A stretch of 64,000 nt of DNA, from contig CM041086.1 of assembly GCA_023079485.1 (NCBI GenBank), forward strand, positions 10,920,401 to 10,984,400, in the 5' to 3' direction. This document shows, one piece after another, positions 52,201-64,000 of this stretch. This DNA is from Archilochus colubris. Lineage: Eukaryota; Chordata; Aves; Apodiformes; Trochilidae. Below the pieces are notes generated by a model that was not told the origin of the DNA, ran no database searches, and saw only the letters and a list, made by a program, of their open reading frames with translations. The translations under genes were made by a program, and so were the position numbers. Positions within the stretch are counted from its first letter, which is position 1. The number at the start of each line of letters is the position of its first letter.

Positions 52201-55089
52201 TCATGGATAAACTCATTAAATTGTTCAAGAATTAACTTGTGGAGCAGGCATCCTTTGCATTACTGTTTTGGGGGTAGCTGACGGGGGCGTTGCAGCTGGG
52301 GCTGCGATTTTGTTGATCATTTGTGCTCCATTTTGCCTCAACCAAGGATTGTTTTATACACAAACCCTTCCTTGGAAGCACTTTGGCTCCAGCTGCATGG
52401 GGACTTTGTCCAAACTGCTGGGAGAATATCAAGTAATAGCTCTGCCTGGCAGAGCTGCCTCACCTTCAAGGGACCAACAGACAGGGTTTCCCAGGATGCA
52501 GGCAGCCCCCAGAGATCACATTGGTCATACGTCCCACTAGGTTTGGGGGTTTTTTGCCAAGAAGAATGCTTTTATTACTTTGGAAGACAAGTAAGATGAC
52601 ATTCTGAAAGAACATGGGCAATAATTTTTGTGATGGGCTTCAGTCTGATTTGTATTACTTGAGGCAAAGATAAGAGATGGAAGAATTTTCTTGGTTTTCC
52701 CCAGTTTTAAGTTAAAGAATTTTTAGCAGATTCCTAATTTTTCTTTCACAAGTCCTATTAACGTTCAAAGTGAAATTTTCTGCAGGTCAGAAGTAGAATT
52801 CTACAATTTTTTATGATGCTGAGCACTTTCCAGTGCCTCTCTGAAGTGATCCCTTCAAAGGTACCTTGAATATAGGAACACCTTGGCTCAGGGAGTATTT
52901 TGGCCTGGAGAGCTGGAACTGCTGAAGACAGGAAGAATGAAGTGAGGTGGCCATGTACAGCCAGGAATCTCTGCAACACTGACTCCTTTCTTCTTGGAAA
53001 AAGCCAGAACTGCACCACATTTCCATCTTAAAAGACAGCAGCCCAGATCTCAGTATTAACTGACATGTTCAGAATTTCTTGCTTGGAAAGGATGGAAAAT
53101 CTCATCCACCAAAACCTTTTAGTAGCAATTGATGAATCTTTCCTCACAATGCTCAAGCAGCTCAAAAAGTGCTCAAGATGTGTGGGCTGGCTTGAAGATG
53201 TCCCAGATTTCAGTGACTACAGAAAAGTGTTAACAAAAGAGGGAAATTAGAGGCTAAAAAGAAGCATTTAATTAGTTATATTAAAAAAAACAAAAAAAAA
53301 CAATAACAAAAAGACTAACCTTGTGGAGCCACAAGGCCCAGTGTCTGAGAGACATTTTACCTCCAGGAATTGTGAGTGAAGACACTAACTTCCATAAAAC
53401 CTGAGAAATAAACTCCATCCAAACAATCTCTTTGGGTATTTGTCTATGTGAGGAATGAAGTTTTATCCCAACTTGCTGGATTTCAGGTCTGAATGCTGAG
53501 AAATGTGTTCTGCTGGTGGTGGTGATTTTCCTTGATGAGCTCAGCAGCAAAGAATTTTTCCCATTTCAAAGTATAAACCTGACCACTGTCATTCCAGCTG
53601 CACTGTGCAGTCTGTTTAAATACTGACATATCTTAACACCTAAGCAGGATTTTAAAATATACTACCTATAGTACTGCACTTTGCATTCCAGTAATTTCAA
53701 AGATTGGGAAATTCCAAATAATTGTGCCATGGAGAACTTGTCCATTACTTCCTAAGATATTAGTTAGATCAGTACCTAGATCCAGAACGAAGAAACGAGC
53801 GGTGTGGAGGGAAGGGCTGTGGGATGGAGTTGAGTACACATGCAAGAACAAAAAGAAAATTCCTGCAAACTGACTTTCAAATGCCATCTGATGTTTGTGA
53901 AAGAATAAAATCATCTTATTGCTTGAGTTGATAATCAGATTTTGCTTTCTCTAAGGCATAAGTAATCTTAAACAGAGCTTTCTGGCTCTTCTCCCAGTTA
54001 ATCTTAACCCCATCATAGGGAATTTCTCCACTGTATCTTAGTTTGCCTTAGGAATCTCTTGGATAACTTCTCCCGACCATTCAGTGCAAATCACAGCTCT
54101 CCAAGAGCAGAACGCAGACTGGGGACTGAGAATTTCAGAACAGATGAGAGATTTTGAAGACAAGCTTTGATCACCAGGAGGAAGTCTCAACTTTTAATTT
54201 CATCTACTCATATTAACTTTCAGAAATGAAAATCAAAACCATCTCAGGTCATTACTATTTGTGTTATTTTCAAGCAATGTGTCTTCCTAGTAATGTTTGT
54301 AATTTTCAGCTGTTTGTGTGAGTAGCAATTTAGAAGAGAAATAACTTGTTTTTTATTTACTAGGGACTTCCTGAAATATGCTCAGTGGACAACTGTCATT
54401 TCTCTTTTGAGTTGCAATGCGGTGTCATTTGGAATCCTTTTGGAAAGCTATTTTAAAATCATATAGGTCTTTTTATTTTGAAAGAACAAACCATCTTTTA
54501 GGTTAGAAACAAAAGGTTTGTTTAAATTTCTTCCTAAGTGTAGGAAGTTCAATCCATTTAACTTATGTCCACCTATCACTGCTTGCACATATTGTTATGA
54601 ACTGGTTTCTAAATGGCTTCTGTCATTTACCCCACTGCTTGCTTCACTGCATAATATTTCTCCCACATTATATGAGGGACAGCATTAAAAAATAGTGAAA
54701 GATCCAGCTTCTAGAGAACTGATGTGAAAAGCTACAAGTATTTTCTCTGTTTATGCTTCTGCTATTCAGTTGTCCTGTAACTACAACATTCACATAGTAA
54801 ATACATTTCAATTTAGTTGTTTTGCATGAGCACTGCAACTCCAACGTGTTGTTTTCTATTTCCTGTATACTTTTTACTACCTCAGGTGCTTAGGCAGAGG
54901 GTGAAGTGCATGTTTAGTATTCAAGCAAAACAGATACAGCATGATCCTGCTCCTCTGATATCACTGGAGTTTTGCTTTAACTTTGCAGGAAATCTGATTA
55001 AGCTCCAACACGTGCAAAGGAGAATAAAAAAAAAAAATGCAGATTTTGTTTCTTCAGCTGTTGCATTGGGCTTTGGGTTTAAACTGCAA

Positions 55090-56035
55090 GGTTTTAGTAG
55101 CAGAGGGGCTGCAGGGGTGGGCTCTCCAAGAGGCTGCTCCAAACCAGACCTGCTGCTGGCCAAAGAGGAGCCCAGCAGGGAGGCTGGTGGTGCCCCTGGG
55201 ATTTCTTCAAGAAAGGGTAAAAATGCTGCACAGCAGCTGTGAGAGGAGTGAGACAGAAACATCAACATCAGTAAAGAAGAAAAAGGGAAGGAAGTGCTCC
55301 AGGCACTGGAGCAGTTATTCTGCAGCCTGTGGAGAAGGTCATGCTGAGGGAAGCTGACCTCCAGCAGCCCCTGGAGGATGATGCCTGGAGCAGGTGGGGA
55401 TTCCTGAAGGAATCAGCAGCAGATGGAGAGCACACACAGGAGCAAACTCCTGGCAGAACCTGCAGTCCATGGAGAGAAGCCCAAACAGGAGGTTTTCTAG
55501 CAGAAACTGGGGCCCCTTGAGGATCTCATGCTGAAACAGTCAGTTCCTAAAGGGCTGCACCCCATGGAAAAACCCCACTGGAGCAGTTAGTAAAGAGCTG
55601 GACCCTGTGGTTGGGACCCCATGGTGGAGCAGGGGAACAGTGTGAGGAAGGAGCAGCAGAGAGAAGGTGTCATGCCTGACTGCACACCCCATCCCTTATC
55701 TCCCTGGGCTACTGAGAGGGGAAGGAGGTAGAAAAGCTGGGAAAGAAGGAATGAAATTGAGCCTCGGAAGAACAGGGAAAGCAAGGGAAAGGTGGTTTTG
55801 TTTTTTCTTTGCTTCTTATTATGCAACTGTAGTTTTATCAGCAAGAAAATAAATGAGTTTTCCCCAAGTCTGTTTTACCCCTAATGGTCCCTGGTAGGTG
55901 ATCTCCCTGTCTTTATCTCAACCCAGGAGCTTTTCCATGATATTTTCTGCCCCTGTGCTTCTGAGAAGGGGAAATGAGTGCATCCTGGGCATGTGGTGGC
56001 CAGCCACCACCAGCCCACCACATCTGCTGTGTGGA
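55090..56035 (+). mobile_element. ERV-type LTR remnant
   Basis: Sequence rich in TGGAGCAGG-like and CTGCAGCCTGTGGAG-like segments, followed by GGTGATCTCCCTGTCTTTATC, CAACCCAGGAGC and an ending near CAGCCACCACCAGCCCACCA. This order resembles the long terminal repeats of avian endogenous retroviruses of the ERVL group, as I remember them. No intact viral gene is seen, only an old degraded fragment with frames broken by stops. The exact family and the borders are approximate. Confidence 0.6.
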
Positions 56036-57063
56036 GACTGAGCTAAACAAGGAGGATGGATCCCTTCCCCCTGCTCTGGCTTTGTAAGTCATTAAATATC
56101 TTCCTGGATACTAGGATGGACCTCATGGTAATGACTTTTATTTCCTGTATCAGACTGAACCATAAGAATTTTACAGTTCTTGGTGTATGAGAGACAGCTA
56201 GGGCTATCTTGTGAAAAAATTCTCAATGAATCTCTGTTTAAGTGAAATGATGTCAGCTGTATTCACAGCTCCTTCATTCTGCTTTCCAGACTATTTCAGA
56301 CTATTTCCAGAAATACTCTAGAATAGTCAAGAAAATTGTGAATGGGTGTTTGAAATTCATGTTCAGTACCACTCAGAGCAACCTCCCCCCCAGGCATACA
56401 AGTGATTCCTCCAGAATCTCATTCGCAAAAATGATTCCCATCCAGGCAAGGAAGTGAAATACACTACATGTGACTTGGGTCTCTCCCCAGTCCAATCAAT
56501 ACAGATTGGTTTTCAAATAATGCATTAAATAACTTCACCCACTTCTAATGTAAGACTAAAGGTTAGAAATTATTGCCAGACATTATGTAACTCTGAATAA
56601 TTTACTCAGCTCTAGCTGTCAGTCTATTACAGAATGTCATTGACTCCTTAGGAATTTTTTCCTCTGAATTCCCAGCCTTGGAGCATCAGAGCTTCTTTGA
56701 ATTTTGTGACTCAGTCGTGTGTCACTTAAATTCACAGTGAAGATGAAAACCTGCAGCATGTGCCATATTCAGTGCAGATGTTTTTCTTCCACCATGAATA
56801 CTTCAAATTCTATTAAAATCGGTTTAAAGTTGCAGCATTAGTGAACAACCAACATTGTTCTACTCCTGTCTTCACCTCTGTGCCATACCTGCTTGCTTAT
56901 AGCCATTCCTGTGAGAGGCAGGCACAGTATGTTACAAACACAGTATCTAAATGGCATGTACAGAATGCCCATAGGGCCAGGTTGGGATCTATTTGCTAGA
57001 TGTACAGTGTACATTTTAAGGCACACTATAGGGATTGAGTTTACACTTTGATAACTCTGTCCT

Positions 57064-57069
57064 TTTATT
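57064..57069 (-). terminator. Candidate poly(A) signal of the CNK-family gene
   Basis: AATAAA on the minus strand (GCAAATAAAAGG) about 525 bp past the stop codon. Further signals lower down are possible. Confidence 0.45.
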
Positions 57070-57593
57070 TGCAAAGATGGTCACTACTTGGAAATGTTGC
57101 AAAAAATAAACGTTCATCTCAAAGAGTGGCCAATGCATTTATGTTTTAATTTTTATATTTCTCTCGAGAAAAAATGTGTGAAAATGTGAACTTCAGGGCA
57201 TTTTAAAAGCAAACGACAACTACGGTGTTGCATTTTATATACATAGATATGTCCTTATAGATATCTAAATATATAAAATGGTTGCAGGAGCTCATACTAT
57301 AAGTTTAGTTTGAGTACAGTACTTTAAATATACTGGGATTTAGTTTCAGTTACACTTCTGCACTGCTTCTTTCTAATGCAGAGCTTGATACGGACATTGG
57401 TTGATAATAGCAAACAAAAAAAATTCATAAAGAATATTATTGTCTTATCATGCAATGTAGTAGGCATCCTGTGGCACTATTCTCTTACCCGACTTATTTA
57501 CAGTACTGCTGAGTACACGATCAATAAATATTACAGTGTTTGTCTTATTTGATTTTTCCTGGCACCCAGCAATGACTCAGGAGGTGAGTGCTG
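57070..57593 (-). other. 3' UTR of the CNK-family gene
   Basis: AT-rich, repeat-free stretch between the stop codon and the first good AATAAA. Its extent is inferred. Confidence 0.5.
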
Positions 57594-61521
<3,928 letters not shown>

Positions 61522-64000
61522 CTAATGCAACAATAAAAAAAAAAAAATCAAAAGAGAGACTTAAAAGGAAGATCTAGTGTAAATGTGAGGACATATTCAT
61601 TCTAAACGTTTGTAAAAGTCAGAGACAATGTGTAGTCCAAAAATAACACACTGTGGAGGCTGTTAAAATCAAGATACAGCTGTGTGGAGTGGTTAACAAT
61701 TTTAAAGGAAGGATGTTCCACTTCATGTCCAGTGTTTCATTAAGAAAATATTATAGTTTATATTGGGGGAAATACCTGTAGAGTTTTCTTTATATAAGGT
61801 GACTGGATGTTTATACAAAATATAAATGGAAGAGAGGAAAAACTGAAATCACCAGAGAGAGAAAAGTCACTTCTTAATGTTCAGCAAATGGAAAACCAAG
61901 AATCATCTGATCTTCATCATCAAAGGAAAAAAATCCCTATTAATAGGCACCTGCCATGATTTAGATGCCTTCTTATGTCTCCTCTTACTCAGTGACTCTA
62001 GTATTTACTAAGTCATTAATTCCCTAGTATACTGCATGTGTTTTCTGGAAGCAGCTATTTTTTTTTACTCTTTTTTAAAGTTGCAACATATAATCTGCAA
62101 AGAATTATACTCCTGGTTAATGAATCTTATGAAAAAAACATCTTTCAAAGACTTTGAGAAAGACGTAAGGAACCAATACATTCAATATCAGAAGGACAAG
62201 TTTTTTGCAGATTAAACCAAGAAAACTATTCAGTGTAATTCTTTCTCACTCATACTAGAGGAGAAAAAAGGACATGGATATATTCTTGGTCAAGAGCATG
62301 TGGAAGGTGGTACACACAGCAAGGAGGCAGAAAATGAAGGGAGAGTGAACTCTCTAAAAATAGCACAGGGTTCAGCAAGTATTGATCTGCTCTGAGCAAC
62401 ACACTGTGGATGCTGAGAGCAATGATCTGAATCTGGAATATTGAATATAACACTGACTCACCACGGGGCCTTCAGCAAAGCATTCTGCATAGCTTAGGAC
62501 TTTCAAAAGCATCCAAGGGGGACAGCAGCATTTGCTTCTTACTCACAGGGAATTGTTAGAGGTTTTAATTTACTTGTAAAACCATGAAAAGATCAAGAGG
62601 TGTACAATAAAACTGCTTTGCCTTCCAGTATTAAAACAGAAGTAAGCAAATTGGAAATCAAAACAGAAATGAAGATTTGTTTCCACAACTGTCAGCTGCT
62701 GGGCTGAGCCTGCTCACAGCCATCGTGTCAGCCTGTCAATAACTCAGCTTTATCAGGAAGGAAATTAAATTCAAATGGATTTACAGGTCTACTGAAAAGC
62801 TTAATTTCCACAGTGCTCACCAGCATAGTTCCATTCAATAAATAGCATGCTGATGGCTTGACATTTGGTTCTCTAAGAGGCATATTCTTTATTGCAGTTC
62901 TTGAAATAACATCATCGCCTGGCTCATTATTAAGCATTTGTATTCACTGGGTTTTCAATAGTTGTCCCTGAATTTCTAAACTCATTAGCATTGGAGCAAA
63001 ATAGATTTAGTCATACTTTACCAGATGCCTTTGGCAATTAAGCAGAATGCCTCAACAGCTTCAGCTAAGGTTCTGCTTAAGCACCAGTGAGAAATTAGGA
63101 CTCATTACCATTTTCAAAATTAAAACAAACTCAGCTGTTTTGGTGGTCAATGCATAAGAATTCCATTGTCTTAAATGCCTGACTCGATGGATCTTGTTTG
63201 TCATTGTTAATTTGAGGACTTCAAACCTCAGAAGGAAATACAGATAACAGCCAAAGTGTAACTATTCACCCTCAAGAGAACACAGGTATTCTTAGCATAC
63301 ACAGAGCATCAACTTTACTCAATGTCCACACCTGGAATTAGCAGAAGGAAATCTTCCTTCTTTATGACTGCTCAGATTTTTCTCAAGAAGCTCCCCAGCC
63401 ATGGTTACACCCACTTTCTTACCTCATCTACCACAATTTAGAGTCAGCTCTTTGTCAAGACAACAAAAAGGGCTATCTGATGACATTCAGAGGTTTATAA
63501 TGGTAAAAATCTCTTCCGTAGAAAGAAAAATAATCTCAATTTTAGATTTTGTGTTTTCAAAAAAAAGCATGAATGAATGTTTTTGAGGTTAATCAGGAGT
63601 TATTGAAGTGCTGAGATTATGAATCCTTCTCTTACAGTTAACATTTTTCTTCCAAAGAAATTGGAACTCAGTTCAAAAGGAACACTGTGTAAACTCGATG
63701 AATTTACTTGATGAGCAAACCAATTTTTTTTTTTAAAGAAAACAGGCAGTCAAGGTTATAAAAAGTTCTCTGTGGCAAGCTTGGAAACTCAGCCATTTGG
63801 TGCTGAACTCTGGACTGAATGGCTGGTGGGCAAATGTCAGGTTTGAGGAAGGCAAGGGGAGTATGTGTCAGGCTGGGAGTCCCAAAGGGAGAGATGAGGG
63901 CACAGTTAATTGGAGGTCATGCAGCACAAGACTACACCTGACAAGTCACTGCAGTGGAAAAACCTCAGGAGGTCTTTTATCTAATTTGGTTTATATGGCT
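61522..64000 (-). other. CNK-family intron, continuing off the window
   Basis: 2.5 kb of AT-rich sequence upstream of the first visible exon. No PH, PDZ, CRIC or SAM exon was found. It contains a short A run near 61,537 and no recognised repeat. Confidence 0.6.

Larger units (their letters stand above)
48861..57063. other. Intergenic between APOOL and the CNK-family gene
   Basis: 8.2 kb without a recognised gene. It contains the orphan poly(A) signal near 49.27 kb, an ERV/LTR remnant at 55.1-56.0 kb and AT-rich sequence elsewhere. In human the next gene beyond APOOL on this side is HDX; no homeobox-like segment is visible here. Several isolated open frames of 60-140 codons have no supporting features. 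Confidence 0.6.

Noticed and set aside
54817..55520. Plus-strand open frames near 55 kb as a host gene
   Set aside because: They run into the ERV/LTR remnant and show no domain.

Overview
The window looks like bird nuclear DNA. It is AT-rich, with long introns, two CpG islands, two CR1 LINE fragments (one ending in the ATTCTATG-type 3' repeat) and one ERV-type LTR remnant. No bacterial, plasmid or phage features are present. Three genes are supported exon by exon, all on the minus strand; a fourth on the left is only a candidate. The species cannot be fixed from the sequence.

Layout, left to right: (1) 1-6 kb: a cluster of splice-bounded open segments on the minus strand that I could not identify. 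POF1B, the human neighbour of ZNF711, was looked for and not found. (2) 6.1-29.4 kb: ZNF711, a ZFX-family zinc-finger activator. Seven coding exons give 759 aa, with a 1.7-kb 3' UTR and a CpG-island promoter near 29 kb flanked by a G-run tract and a 108-bp-period minisatellite. (3) 30-35.8 kb: intergenic, with one CR1 tail. (4) 35.8-48.4 kb: APOOL (MIC27), nine exons giving 274 aa, ending in a second CpG island with a YY1-type element over the start codon. (5) 48.9-57 kb: intergenic, with an orphan poly(A) signal and an ERV/LTR remnant. (6) 57.1-61.5 kb and off the right edge: the last five coding exons of a CNK-family (connector enhancer of KSR) scaffold gene.

The main point of interest is the order. 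ZNF711, APOOL and a CNK gene mirror the human Xp22 set ZFX, APOO and CNKSR2. The CNK gene here resembles CNKSR2 and IPCEF1 (the CNKSR3-linked locus) but is clearly neither. Human RSK genes pair with CNK genes: RPS6KA1 with CNKSR1, RPS6KA2 with CNKSR3/IPCEF1, RPS6KA3 with CNKSR2. RPS6KA6 lies close to APOOL/ZNF711 on Xq21 with no CNK partner. I infer that this locus is that missing fourth CNK copy from the vertebrate genome duplications, kept in this lineage and absent from the human gene set I know. Functionally the three genes are unrelated (transcription activator, mitochondrial cristae protein, Ras/Rho scaffold); their linkage is historical, not an operon-like unit.
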